Origin: Tenacibaculum finnmarkense
Lineage (GTDB): Bacteria; Bacteroidota; Bacteroidia; Flavobacteriales; Flavobacteriaceae
Direction of reading: 5' to 3'
NCBI RefSeq assembly: GCF_900239185.1
Contig: NZ_OENA01000038.1
Span: forward strand, 242,127 to 306,126
Length of the DNA: 64,000 bases
Shown: piece by piece, positions 1 to 9,066 of the stretch
How the letters are laid out: every line of letters starts with the position of its first letter
Numbering within the stretch: position 1 is the stretch's first letter
Position numbers and translations under genes: made by a program
The notes under the pieces: generated by a model
Databases searched by the model: none
The model's input: only the letters and a program-made list of their open reading frames with translations
What the model was told of the DNA's origin: nothing

Positions 1-2
1 AA

Positions 3-803
3 TTACAAGGTGAAGCAAGTGCTTTACAATCTAAAATTGATGCTTTTCCAGGATGGAAATTTGGTGCATTTGGTACTATTGGAGCAAATTTTTCAGGTTT
101 TGATAAATGGTATTCTAACGCAGTTCCTAATTCATCAGCAGGAAATGTAGGTATCACTGCAAATGGTTTTGCTAATTTAGATACTGATAAATATTTTTGG
201 AGAAATTCAGGAAATATCAATTTAGGATGGGTTAAATTAGATGATAAAAACAACGCTACTGACGATACTGATTTTCAGGGAACTACCGATGTTTTTACTA
301 TAACTTCTTTATTTGGTTATAAATTAACGAAAACAGTAGCTGCATCAACATTAGTTGAATACAGAACATCTTTAATTAAAAACTTTAACGATCCAGGATA
401 TTTAGATTTTGGACTAGGGCTTACCTGGATTCCTATGCCAGAATTAGTGGTAGTTGCACATCCATTAAACTACAACTATGTATTTAGTAAATCAGGATCA
501 AACTTTGATTCATCATTAGGAGCTAAAATAGTAGCAGAATACAACAAGAAAATTGGTAACTTTAAATTCAGATCTAACTTATCAACTTTCCAAAGCTATA
601 AATCAGCAGATTTATCAAACGCAACTTGGGTTAATTCACTTGGTTTTAATATCTGGAAAGGTATTGGAGTAGGAATTGAGTCTGGTTTAAGAGCTAATAA
701 ACAAGAAGCATTTAATTCAGAATTAACAAATTACCCTTCTTTAGCAGCAACCCCAGGAAAAATACAATCTTACTGGTTAGCAGGTTTAAGCTACGGTTTC
801 TAA
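3..803 (+). CDS. DUF3078 family outer-membrane protein, C-terminal part
   Basis: The open frame runs in from the left edge of the window, so the N-terminus is missing; an internal Met at 435 is not the real start. About 266 residues are visible. They are rich in Trp, Tyr, Phe, Asn and Ser in alternating amphipathic strands (for example YFWRNSGNINLGWV and FGYKLTKTVAASTLVEYRTS) and end in a terminal Phe (LAGLSYGF), typical of a beta-barrel inserted into the outer membrane by BAM. The sequence resembles the DUF3078 proteins common in Flavobacteriia. Their function is unknown and I assign none. A rho-independent terminator follows directly, so this is the last gene of its transcript. Confidence 0.75.
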   Translation, partial: LQGEASALQSKIDAFPGWKFGAFGTIGANFSGFDKWYSNAVPNSSAGNVGITANGFANLDTDKYFWRNSGNINLGWVKLDDKNNATDDTDFQGTTDVFTITSLFGYKLTKTVAASTLVEYRTSLIKNFNDPGYLDFGLGLTWIPMPELVVVAHPLNYNYVFSKSGSNFDSSLGAKIVAEYNKKIGNFKFRSNLSTFQSYKSADLSNATWVNSLGFNIWKGIGVGIESGLRANKQEAFNSELTNYPSLAATPGKIQSYWLAGLSYGF

Positions 804-836
804 ATAAAAAGAGTATTATTATAATATAATTATAAG

Positions 837-872
837 AAACCTCAAGCAGTAATGTTTGAGGTTTTCTTTTTT
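837..872 (+). terminator. rho-independent terminator after the DUF3078 gene
   Basis: A 9-bp stem (AAACCTCAA, 837-845, with TTGAGGTTT, 856-864) closes a 10-nt loop and is followed by a T-rich tract. Confidence 0.85.
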
Positions 873-904
873 ACGTATTTTAGCTAAAAATAAAATTAAA
901 TTAA

Positions 905-1981
905 ATGACACTATTAATTATTTACGCTACAGTTTCTATTTTTTTCTCTTTTATCTGTTCTATTTTAGAGGCTGTTTTATTAAGTGTAACCACCACTTTT
1001 ATCAATGTTAAAAAGAAAGAAGGCGCTGCTTTTGCTACAGAATTAGAAACCTTAAAAAAAGATGTTGACAAGCCTTTAATTGCTATTTTAACATTAAATA
1101 CTCTAGCGCATACAGTAGGGGCAATTTTAGTAGGAACAGAGGCTAAGAAAATTTTTAATGATGACGGTTATGGTGTTTTTATTGTTTCGGCAGTGATGAC
1201 TATTTTAATTTTAGTAGCCTCAGAAATTATTCCAAAAACCATTGGAGCAACGTATTGGAAACAGTTAGCAGGCTTTACTACAACAGCTTTAAAAATGATG
1301 ATTTTTCCATTAAAATGGACAGGAGTTCTATGGATTTTACAATTAGCAACGAAATTAATTGGTGGAAAATCGGGGCATGGAGAAAGTGTTTTAAGCAGAG
1401 AGGATTTTTCAGTAATGACAGATATTGCCCAGCAAGAAGGGGTTTTTCATGAAGATGAAAGCAATGTTATTAGAAACATGCTAAACTTTAAAGACGTTCA
1501 AGCAAAAGATATTATGACACCTCGAACTGTGGTAGTGTCAGCAGATGAAAACCAAACAATTCAATCTTTTTTTGATAAAAACAAGCAGTTAAACTTTTCA
1601 AGAGTTCCTGTTTTTTCTAAAAACTCAGACAACATAACAGGTTATATTTTAAAAGATCAGCTTTTATTAGCTTTAATTGATAAAAAAGGAAGCCAGCCTT
1701 TGAGTTCAATTAAAAGAGATATTTTAGTAGCAAAAAGAGAATTATCAGTTCCTGATTTGTTTACTACATTAGTAAAAGAACGCGAGCATTTAGCGTTAGT
1801 TATTGATGAATATGGATCGGTAAGTGGTTTGGTTACTCAAGAAGATGTTATTGAAACTCTTTTAGGTTTTGAAATAATGGATGAAAGTGACCGTGTTGCC
1901 GATTTGCAAAATTTAGCCAGAACAAACTGGGAGAAACGTTCAAAAAACATTGATATTATTGATCATTCTGATGAGTCATAA
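905..1981 (+). CDS. CNNM/hemolysin-family membrane protein with CBS pair, no CorC_HlyC domain
   Basis: 358 residues. Residues 1-150 hold about four hydrophobic segments of a DUF21/CNNM domain (with SEIIPKTIGA near residues 101-110), followed by a linker and two CBS motifs at about 200-320 (DIMTPRTVVV; HLALVIDEYGSVSGLVTQED). Bacterial CNNM proteins (CorC, YhdP, MpfA) are linked to Mg2+ or Co2+ efflux. Many family members also carry a C-terminal CorC_HlyC domain; here the protein stops about 35 residues after the second CBS motif, so that domain is missing. The relative GldE supports gliding in Flavobacterium, but this protein is shorter and has no gld neighbours, so a role in divalent cation homeostasis is the safer inference. 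It is a single gene ending in a strong terminator. Confidence 0.8.
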   Translation: MTLLIIYATVSIFFSFICSILEAVLLSVTTTFINVKKKEGAAFATELETLKKDVDKPLIAILTLNTLAHTVGAILVGTEAKKIFNDDGYGVFIVSAVMTILILVASEIIPKTIGATYWKQLAGFTTTALKMMIFPLKWTGVLWILQLATKLIGGKSGHGESVLSREDFSVMTDIAQQEGVFHEDESNVIRNMLNFKDVQAKDIMTPRTVVVSADENQTIQSFFDKNKQLNFSRVPVFSKNSDNITGYILKDQLLLALIDKKGSQPLSSIKRDILVAKRELSVPDLFTTLVKEREHLALVIDEYGSVSGLVTQEDVIETLLGFEIMDESDRVADLQNLARTNWEKRSKNIDIIDHSDES

Positions 1982-2010
1982 TTCTTTTAAGTACTTATAA
2001 AATAAATACA

Positions 2011-2046
2011 AAAAAACTCAGTACTAAATTTAGTACTGAGTTTTTT
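2011..2046. terminator. bidirectional terminator between convergent genes
   Basis: A perfect 16-bp palindrome (2011-2026 with 2031-2046, AATT loop) has A-tract and T-tract arms, so it can terminate the CNNM gene on the plus strand and the SPOR gene on the minus strand. Confidence 0.9.
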
Positions 2047-2075
2047 TATATTTTAAGTGCTTCTTTTCAATAAAA

Positions 2076-2438
2076 TTATAGCGGAATAACAATTGAACCG
2101 TTAAATTTTTCTCTTATTTTATTTAAAGCTCTATCTGCCTCTAATTTTGTTCTATAATCGCCAACCTGTGCTTTCCAATCAGGCTGATCGTAGGTAATTT
2201 TAGTAAAAACACCTGGGTATTCAAGGCGAAATCTATTTCGTAAACTTTTCGCTTTGGTTTCTAATCCATTATATAATTGGATTCTATAACCAGTACCGTT
2301 GTTTTTATTATATGTTCTTTTTTTTACAATCAGCGCAGCAATCTCTTTGTTGTCCTTTTGATTTTGCTGTGCTTTTGCACTCAAAACACCTATTGAAAGT
2401 GATAGCGCTAAAATTAGTATAAGACCTCTTTTTTCCAT
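2076..2438 (-). CDS. secreted SPOR-domain protein
   Basis: 120 residues. A signal peptide covers about residues 1-23 (hydrophobic LILILALSLSIGVLS, cleavage near AKA-Q). A short linker follows, then a SPOR-like domain at about 47-119: YRIQLYNGL at its start, the YPGVFTKITYDQPDWKAQVGDYRT core and the LNKIREKFNGSIVI end. SPOR domains bind denuded glycan strands of septal peptidoglycan. A periplasmic peptidoglycan-associated role is inferred; the partner is unknown. There is no lipobox Cys, so it is not a lipoprotein. The start is supported by a TACTTTTG box 18 bp upstream on the minus strand. Confidence 0.8.
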   Translation of the reverse strand: MEKRGLILILALSLSIGVLSAKAQQNQKDNKEIAALIVKKRTYNKNNGTGYRIQLYNGLETKAKSLRNRFRLEYPGVFTKITYDQPDWKAQVGDYRTKLEADRALNKIREKFNGSIVIPL

Positions 2439-2455
2439 TTAATTAAAACTTTATA

Positions 2456-2463
2456 CAAAAGTA
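2456..2463 (-). promoter_or_regulatory. -7 box of the SPOR gene promoter
   Basis: TACTTTTG on the minus strand matches the Bacteroidota TAnnTTTG box. It puts transcription start near 2450, just before the ATG at 2438. Confidence 0.55.
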
Positions 2464-2563
2464 ATGACTTGTAATTTAATAGATTGTTTACTTGAGTTAT
2501 TTAGAACAAATATAAATTATAAATTAGGATTCTCTTAACTTTTCACAATTTATATAGAAGTAG

Positions 2564-2571
2564 TACTTTTG
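2564..2571 (+). promoter_or_regulatory. -7 box of the act-cox operon promoter
   Basis: TACTTTTG matches TAnnTTTG; transcription would begin near 2577-2580. The in-frame ATG at 2583 would then have almost no leader, while the ATG at 2643 has about 65 nt and is preferred as the actA start. Confidence 0.6.
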
Positions 2572-2642
2572 CGTAACCTTCTATGCGCTATTTTACTAAT
2601 AGCCTTGTAGATAAAAATGTATTAAAACTTATATTTAACAGT

Positions 2643-3932
2643 ATGAAAAGTGTGAAACATCACAACAGATTAACCCAGACACTCGTAAAGAGTTTAGCTT
2701 TCTTTTTAGTTTTATTAGTGAGTTTTTCAGCATTTTCACAAGATGTTGATGAAGCTCGTCAAAAAGAAGGGAAAAAATTATTTAAATCTTTATGTGCATC
2801 ATGTCACAAGTTAGACAAAAAACTTGTAGGTCCTAAATTAGGAGACATTGAAAGTAGAAGAGAAAACGATTGGTTAAAGTCTTGGATTAGAGACAATGCC
2901 GCGTTTAGAGCTTCTGGCGATAAAGACGCAATTGAAGTTTTTGAAGAGTACAAGCAATCTAGCATGACGGCTTTTCCTCAGTTAACTGATAAAAATATCG
3001 ACGATATTCTTTATTACACCACTGTAGGAAAACTTAAAAAAGCAGGTGAAGCTGCTGTTGCTGTTGGAACAACTGAAAAAGGAGAAGCTCCTGGATGGTT
3101 GTTGTATCTTTTAGCTGCTGCTATTATTGTAGCTTTTTTAATTATTGCTAGTTTATTAAAAACAATTAGTGAATTAAAAGGAGCTCCTAAAACACCAGGT
3201 GTCGTAGGACAAACTGCTGATTTATGGGAAGGGTTAAAGAAAAATACCTTTTTACAAGTGTTAATCGTTATATTTTGTGCTTTAATGGGTGCTTATTTTT
3301 TCTTCGGAACCTTATTTCAAATAGGAGTAGACGAAGGATATCAGCCAATTCAGCCAATTGCTTTTTCACACAAAATTCACGCTGGTGATAACAAAATTGA
3401 CTGTCAATATTGTCACTCTTCAGCAAAACATAGTAAAACATCAGGGATTCCTTCAGTAAGTGTTTGTATGAATTGTCATAAAAACATATCTGAAGTAGCA
3501 GATGATACTAAAGTTGTAATGGATGATCATACTTTAGTGAAATCTGACTTAGATAAAGAAATTGCTAAGATATATGAGGCTGCCGGATGGGATGCTGAAA
3601 ATTTAGAATACACTGGAGTTACCAAACCTGTTAAATGGGTTAGAGTTCATAATTTACCAGATTTTGCATATTTTAATCACTCACAGCACGTTAGTGTTGC
3701 TGGTTTAAAATGTCAAAAATGTCATGGTCCTGTTGAAGAAATGGAAGAGGTATATCAATATTCTCCATTAACAATGGGTTGGTGTATTGACTGTCATAAA
3801 GCAACCAAGGTTGACTTAAAAGGCAATGAATACTATGCTAAAATTCATAAGCAATTAGCAGCAAAGTATGGGGTTGACCAAGTGTCAATTGCTCAGTTAG
3901 GTGGAAAAGAGTGTGGTAAGTGCCACTATTAA
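2643..3932 (+). CDS. actA: alternative complex III subunit ActA, multiheme c-type cytochrome
   Basis: Electron-transfer subunit of alternative complex III (ACIII), which oxidises menaquinol and passes electrons to cytochrome c or directly to an oxidase. The signal peptide/anchor is KSLAFFLVLLVSFSAFS. Six CxxCH heme-binding motifs are visible: CASCH in an N-terminal monoheme domain, then CQYCH, CMNCH, CQKCH, CIDCH and CGKCH in the C-terminal multiheme domain. Two hydrophobic segments lie between the two parts (LLYLLAAAIIVAFLIIASLL; VLIVIFCALMGAYFFFGTLF). First gene of the act-cox operon. The open frame extends 20 codons upstream to 2583, but the start at 2643 fits the promoter and the signal peptide better. 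Confidence 0.93.
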   Translation: MKSVKHHNRLTQTLVKSLAFFLVLLVSFSAFSQDVDEARQKEGKKLFKSLCASCHKLDKKLVGPKLGDIESRRENDWLKSWIRDNAAFRASGDKDAIEVFEEYKQSSMTAFPQLTDKNIDDILYYTTVGKLKKAGEAAVAVGTTEKGEAPGWLLYLLAAAIIVAFLIIASLLKTISELKGAPKTPGVVGQTADLWEGLKKNTFLQVLIVIFCALMGAYFFFGTLFQIGVDEGYQPIQPIAFSHKIHAGDNKIDCQYCHSSAKHSKTSGIPSVSVCMNCHKNISEVADDTKVVMDDHTLVKSDLDKEIAKIYEAAGWDAENLEYTGVTKPVKWVRVHNLPDFAYFNHSQHVSVAGLKCQKCHGPVEEMEEVYQYSPLTMGWCIDCHKATKVDLKGNEYYAKIHKQLAAKYGVDQVSIAQLGGKECGKCHY

Positions 3933-3963
3933 TCAATTAGAAAGTAGAAAAACACATATATAA

Positions 3964-6900
3964 ATGGCTTCAAACAAAAAATACTGGCAAAGTGTTGAAG
4001 AACTAAAAGGTAGTTCTGTTGTTGAAACGCTACGTAATAATGAGTTTGTACAAGATATTCCTACAGATGAATTTTTAGGTGATAAAGAAACATTAGAAAC
4101 TTCATCAACCTCACGTAGAGATTTCTTGAAATATGTTGGATTTACCACAGCAGCCGCTTCTTTAGCAGCCTGTGAAGGTCCCGTAAGAAAATCAATCCCT
4201 TATGTAGTACAACCAAATGATATTGTTGTAGGTATTGCAGATTGGTATGCAACTACAATTGCAGATGGTTTTGATTTTGCAAACGTATTAGTAAAAACAC
4301 GTGAAGGTCGTCCGATTCTTGTAATGCCAAATAAATTAGCATCAGGAGAAACAAACGCACGTACACAAGCATCTGTTTTATCATTATACGATGATCAATT
4401 ACGTTTAAAAGAACCTAAAAAGGGTGCGGATCAAATTTCTTGGGCAGATGCCGATAAAGAAATTATAGCAACTTTAAACGAGTTAAAAGGAGCAAACGAA
4501 CCAGTTGTATTATTAACAGGTACGTTAGCGAGTCCTTCAACTGAAAAAGTAATTACAGCATTTACGGCTGCATATCCAAACGTAAAGCACGTTGTTTATG
4601 ATGCTATTTCAGAAAGTGCAACCGCTGATGCTTTTCAGGCAATGTATGGTACACGCGCTTTACCAAATTATGATTTTAGTAAAGCAGAGGTTATCGCTTC
4701 TATTGGTGCTGATTTTATTGGAGACTGGCAAGGAGGTTATGAGAAATCATACACTGATGGGCGTAAAGCTGCATCTGGTAAAATGTCTTACCATGTTCAG
4801 GTAGAAAGTAATATGTCATTGGCAGGAGCAAATGCTGATAAAAGATTGGTTGTAAAACCTTCTGATCAAGTATATGCTTTGGTTAATTTATATAATGCTG
4901 TAACAGGAGAGTCAATTCCTTCTAAAACAACTAAAATTGACGCTGAAATTAAAAAGCTAGCAAGCAATTTAATTAAAGCAGGTTCAAAAGGAGTTGTTCT
5001 TACAGGATTAAATGATAAAAACGCTCAGTTAATCGCTTTTGCAATTAACGAGAAGTTACAAAGTGAGATATTCGATACCAAAGCTGTTAATTTAACACGT
5101 CAAGGTAACGATACTCAAGTAGCTCAATTAGTTGCTGATATTAAAGCAGGAGTAGTAAAAGGTTTAGTTACTTATAACACAAATCCTTTATATACGTTAG
5201 CAAACGCTGCTGATTTAGCTGAAGGAATCAAGAATTTAAAATTATCTGTTGCAATATCGACTCAAAACGATGCAACGGCTAATGCTACACAATATACCTT
5301 ACCAGCACCTCACAACTTAGAGAGTTGGGGAGATGTTACAATTACTAAAGGTACGTATAGTTTAATGCAGCCAACAATTTCACCATTATTTAATACCCGT
5401 CAGTTACAAGATGTGTTATTAAAATGGTCAGGTAGTTCTGTAAACTATTACGATACTTTAAAAGAATTTTGGAGTACTACTGTATTAAACGGAGCTTCTT
5501 GGAATCAGGCATTACATGATGGTTTTTTCAAATCAGCAATAGTTTCAGAAGAAGAAGAAGTTTTTGAATCGGCTGTAGTTATTAGTACTTCAGTTTCTGA
5601 ATTATTAAAAACAACAAGTACCGCTTCAGGTTTTGAATTAAACTTGTTTTCATCAACTGCATTAGGTGATGGTAAACAAGCAAACAATCCTTGGTTACAA
5701 GAATTACCAGATCCTATTACACGTGCTTCTTGGGATAATTACTTAACCGTTTCAATGGCTGATGCTAAAGAATTAGGTTTTGATAACCCAGTAAAAGATA
5801 ACGGTGCTATTAATGGAAACTACGCTACGGTAACAGTAAATGGTGTTTCTATTGAAAAAGTTCCAGTAATGATTCAGCCAGGTCAAGCAAAAGGATCTGT
5901 AGGTTTAGCATTAGGATACGGTAGAACACAAACGTTAAAAGAAGAGATGCAAGTTGGTTTAAACGCGTATCCTTTATATAAAAACGGAAATCCTATTCAA
6001 TATAATGTTTCTATTGAAAAAACTTCAGGATGGCATAAGTTTGCTTGTACACAAGTACAAAGTACACTTGCAGGTCGTCATGATATTTTAAAAGAAGCAA
6101 CTTTAAAGCAGGTAGCTGATAAAAATTTAGACCCAAAACATACTTGGAATAAGCCTTCAATGGTTTCTTACGATCATAAAGAAGTTGAAGCAAAAAGCAT
6201 CGATTTATGGGCAGACCATAATCGTGAAGTTGGGCATCACTTTAATTTATCTATTGATTTAACATCTTGTACAGGATGTGGGGCTTGTGTAGTAGCATGT
6301 CATGCAGAAAACAATGTGCCAGTTGTAGGTAAAGACGAAGTAAGAGTAGGTAGAGATATGCACTGGTTGCGTATTGATCGTTATTATTCTTCTACAGTAA
6401 TTGATAAGCAACATGAAGCTTCAATGACTATTGAAGAATTTAAAGCTCAAAACTCTAGATTATCAAACAAAGAAGTTGAAAGAAAGTATACTGAAAAGGT
6501 TTTAGAATTAAGTAAAGGTGATTTATTTGACGCTTTAGAAAATTCTGCTGAAAACCCAGAAGTAGCTTTCCAACCAATGATGTGTCAGCACTGTAATCAT
6601 GCACCATGTGAAACGGTATGTCCGGTAGCAGCAACATCACACGGTCGTCAAGGTCAAAATCAAATGGCTTATAACAGATGTGTTGGTACTAGATATTGTG
6701 CAAATAACTGTCCTTATAGAGTTCGTCGTTTTAACTGGTTTAATTATTCAGAAAACAGCGAATTTGATTTCAATATGAATAACGAATACGGTAAAATGGT
6801 ATTAAACCCAGATGTTGTAGTTCGTTCTCGTGGAGTTATGGAAAAATGTTCAATGTGTATTCAAATGACACAGGCAACAATTTTAAATGCTAAGAAAGAA

Positions 6901-7107
6901 GGTAGAGCAGTACATAAAGATGAATTTGAAACCGCATGTTCATCAGCTTGTTCGTCAGGATCAATGGTGTTTGGAGATGTAAATAATCCTGAAGATGCAG
7001 TTACTGCATTAAAAGAGGATGATAGGGCTTTTCACGTATTAGACTATATTGGAACAAAACCAAACGTAGTGTATCAAGTGAAAGTAAGAAATACAAACGA
7101 AGCTTAA
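3964..7107 (+). CDS. actB: alternative complex III subunit ActB, molybdopterin-oxidoreductase-like iron-sulfur protein
   Basis: 1047 residues. An RRDFLK twin-arginine motif (Arg 51-52) is followed by a lipobox (SLAAC, Cys70), the unusual Tat signal typical of ActB. The N-terminal part is a molybdopterin oxidoreductase fold, which in characterised ACIII carries no cofactor. The C-terminal part is an FeS domain: CTGCGACVVACHAENNVP, CQHCNHAPCETVCP, CVGTRYCANNCPYRVRRF and a last cluster built from CSMCIQM and CSSACSSG. These fit the three [4Fe-4S] and one [3Fe-4S] clusters known for ActB. It relays electrons from the quinol site to the hemes of ActA and ActE. It lies 31 nt after actA and 27 nt before actC. 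Confidence 0.95.
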   Translation: MASNKKYWQSVEELKGSSVVETLRNNEFVQDIPTDEFLGDKETLETSSTSRRDFLKYVGFTTAAASLAACEGPVRKSIPYVVQPNDIVVGIADWYATTIADGFDFANVLVKTREGRPILVMPNKLASGETNARTQASVLSLYDDQLRLKEPKKGADQISWADADKEIIATLNELKGANEPVVLLTGTLASPSTEKVITAFTAAYPNVKHVVYDAISESATADAFQAMYGTRALPNYDFSKAEVIASIGADFIGDWQGGYEKSYTDGRKAASGKMSYHVQVESNMSLAGANADKRLVVKPSDQVYALVNLYNAVTGESIPSKTTKIDAEIKKLASNLIKAGSKGVVLTGLNDKNAQLIAFAINEKLQSEIFDTKAVNLTRQGNDTQVAQLVADIKAGVVKGLVTYNTNPLYTLANAADLAEGIKNLKLSVAISTQNDATANATQYTLPAPHNLESWGDVTITKGTYSLMQPTISPLFNTRQLQDVLLKWSGSSVNYYDTLKEFWSTTVLNGASWNQALHDGFFKSAIVSEEEEVFESAVVISTSVSELLKTTSTASGFELNLFSSTALGDGKQANNPWLQELPDPITRASWDNYLTVSMADAKELGFDNPVKDNGAINGNYATVTVNGVSIEKVPVMIQPGQAKGSVGLALGYGRTQTLKEEMQVGLNAYPLYKNGNPIQYNVSIEKTSGWHKFACTQVQSTLAGRHDILKEATLKQVADKNLDPKHTWNKPSMVSYDHKEVEAKSIDLWADHNREVGHHFNLSIDLTSCTGCGACVVACHAENNVPVVGKDEVRVGRDMHWLRIDRYYSSTVIDKQHEASMTIEEFKAQNSRLSNKEVERKYTEKVLELSKGDLFDALENSAENPEVAFQPMMCQHCNHAPCETVCPVAATSHGRQGQNQMAYNRCVGTRYCANNCPYRVRRFNWFNYSENSEFDFNMNNEYGKMVLNPDVVVRSRGVMEKCSMCIQMTQATILNAKKEGRAVHKDEFETACSSACSSGSMVFGDVNNPEDAVTALKEDDRAFHVLDYIGTKPNVVYQVKVRNTNEA

Positions 7108-7134
7108 TAATAAAACTAATAAGTATATAGATTT

Positions 7135-8535
7135 ATGTCGTCTCATTACGAATCATCTTATAGAGAACCTTTAGTGCTGGGTAACAAAAGTTACCATGAT
7201 ATCACTGAAGACATTGCAAGACCTATTGAAGGTAAAGCAAATCAAAATTGGTATATCGCATTTTATATTTCCTTAGCAGCAATGCTTTGGGGATTTGGAT
7301 GTATTTTCTACACCGTCGGTACAGGTATCGGTGTGTGGGGATTAAACAAAAACATCGGTTGGGCATGGGATATTACCAACTTCGTATGGTGGGTAGGTAT
7401 TGGTCACGCAGGAACCTTAATTTCGGCGGTACTATTACTATTCCGTCAAAAATGGCGAATGGCAATTAACCGTTCGGCAGAAGCGATGACAATTTTCGCG
7501 GTATTCCAAGCAGGGTTATTTCCAATTATTCACATGGGGCGTCCATGGAACGGATATTGGGTGTTACCAATGCCAAACCAGTTCGGGTCATTATGGGTGA
7601 ATTTTAACTCACCATTATTATGGGATGTATTCGCAATTTCAACCTATTTATCAGTATCACTAGTTTTCTGGTGGACTGGTTTATTACCAGATTTTGCAAT
7701 GATTCGTGATAGAGCCGTTAAGCCTTTTCAAAAGAAAATATATGCTTTATTATCTTTCGGATGGTCAGGTAGAGCTAAAGATTGGCAACGTTTTGAAGAA
7801 GTGTCATTAGTGTTAGCAGGTTTAGCTACACCATTAGTACTTTCAGTACATACAATTGTATCTATGGATTTTGCTACTTCTATTAACCCAGGATGGCATT
7901 CAACAATATTTCCACCTTATTTCGTAGCAGGAGCAATCTTTTCGGGGTTTGCAATGGTACAAACCTTATTAGGTATTATGCGTAAGGTTACTAATATGGA
8001 AGCATATATTACACGTTTACACGTAGAGTATATGAATATTGTAATCCTTTTAACAGGTGGTATTGTAGCGGTAGCATATGCAACAGAATTCTTTATTGCA
8101 TGGTACACCGGTTCACCTTATGAAAACTATACGTATTTATCATTTGGAGCAGAAGCAGGAGCATATGGATGGGCATTTTGGTCATTATTAATATGTAATA
8201 TTATATTGCCTCAATTATTGTGGATAAAGAAATTAAGAAGAAGTTTTATCTTCTCTTTCATTATGTCAATCATCATTAATATTGGTATGTGGTTTGAGCG
8301 TTTCGATATTATTGCAATTGTATTAAGTAAAGGACACTTACCATCAACATGGTGGCGTTTTGAACCAACATTTGTCGATGTAGGTATTTTTGTTGGAACT
8401 ATTGGTTTCTTCTTTGTATTATTCTTATTATACGCAAGAACATTTCCAGTAATTGCACAAGCAGAAGTTAAGACAATCTTGAAATCTTCAGGACAGCATT
8501 TTAAAAAATTAAGAGAAGAGAACAATGAGCACTAG
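7135..8535 (+). CDS. actC: alternative complex III subunit ActC, NrfD-like quinol-binding membrane protein
   Basis: 466 residues with about ten transmembrane helices of the NrfD/PsrC family, for example WYIAFYISLAAMLWGFGCIF, IGHAGTLISAVLLLF and the C-terminal VGIFVGTIGFFFVLFLLY. ActC and its homologue ActF form the membrane core of ACIII; ActC holds the quinol oxidation site near the periplasmic face. Conserved polar features in the helices include GHAGTLISA and HMGRPWNGYW. The last 11 bases overlap the start of actD (8525-8535), suggesting translational coupling. Confidence 0.95.
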   Translation: MSSHYESSYREPLVLGNKSYHDITEDIARPIEGKANQNWYIAFYISLAAMLWGFGCIFYTVGTGIGVWGLNKNIGWAWDITNFVWWVGIGHAGTLISAVLLLFRQKWRMAINRSAEAMTIFAVFQAGLFPIIHMGRPWNGYWVLPMPNQFGSLWVNFNSPLLWDVFAISTYLSVSLVFWWTGLLPDFAMIRDRAVKPFQKKIYALLSFGWSGRAKDWQRFEEVSLVLAGLATPLVLSVHTIVSMDFATSINPGWHSTIFPPYFVAGAIFSGFAMVQTLLGIMRKVTNMEAYITRLHVEYMNIVILLTGGIVAVAYATEFFIAWYTGSPYENYTYLSFGAEAGAYGWAFWSLLICNIILPQLLWIKKLRRSFIFSFIMSIIINIGMWFERFDIIAIVLSKGHLPSTWWRFEPTFVDVGIFVGTIGFFFVLFLLYARTFPVIAQAEVKTILKSSGQHFKKLREENNEH

Positions 8536-9055
8536 CAAAGTAATTCACGCATTTTATAATGATGATGATATCTTAATGGATGCCGTTAAGACAATCAAAG
8601 GAGAACATCATCATCACATCGAAGAGGTATTTTGTCCATTTCCAGTTCACGGATTAGACAAAGCATTAGGATTGGCACCAACCCGTTTAGCAATTACTGC
8701 ATTCTTTTACGGAATTACAGGATTATGCTTTGCTATTTGGATGACAAACTATATGATGATTCAAGATTGGCCACAAGATATTGGAGGTAAACCTAATTTT
8801 AGTTGGTTTTCTAATATGCCAGCATTTGTGCCAATTATGTTTGAATTAACCGTGTTTTTCGCAGCCCATTTAATGGTAATTACTTTTTATATGAGAAGTA
8901 GAATATGGCCATTTAAAGAAGCCGAAAACCCTGATCCAAGAACAACAGATGACCATTTTTTAATGGAAATTCCTGTAAACGGTAACGAAGAAGAGTTAAA
9001 AGCGTTGATAGCAACAACAGGCGCTGTAGAAATTAACATAGTAGAAAAGCACTAA
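8525..9055 (+). CDS. actD: alternative complex III subunit ActD (DUF3341)
   Basis: 176 residues of the DUF3341 family, the membrane subunit ActD. A soluble N-terminal part with the family pattern HAFYNDDDILMDAVKTIK and FCPFPVHGLDKALGL is followed by two transmembrane helices at about 60-80 and 100-122 (AITAFFYGITGLCFAIWMTNY; VPIMFELTVFFAAHLMVITF). It contributes structurally to ACIII and carries no cofactor. Four consecutive His residues lie near position 30. The start overlaps the actC end by 11 bases; actE follows 11 nt later. Confidence 0.93.
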   Translation: MSTSKVIHAFYNDDDILMDAVKTIKGEHHHHIEEVFCPFPVHGLDKALGLAPTRLAITAFFYGITGLCFAIWMTNYMMIQDWPQDIGGKPNFSWFSNMPAFVPIMFELTVFFAAHLMVITFYMRSRIWPFKEAENPDPRTTDDHFLMEIPVNGNEEELKALIATTGAVEINIVEKH

Positions 9056-9066
9056 TAACCAGAGAT

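Noticed and set aside
905..1981. Gliding-motility protein GldE
   Set aside because: Shorter than GldE, lacks the CorC_HlyC domain and has no gld neighbours.
2583..2642. N-terminal extension of ActA from the upstream ATG
   Set aside because: The predicted transcription start near 2577-2580 leaves no leader, and the signal peptide fits the later start.
4592..4804. Overlapping frames inside actB and other large genes
   Set aside because: Shadow frames without start signals; the main frames carry all the conserved motifs.
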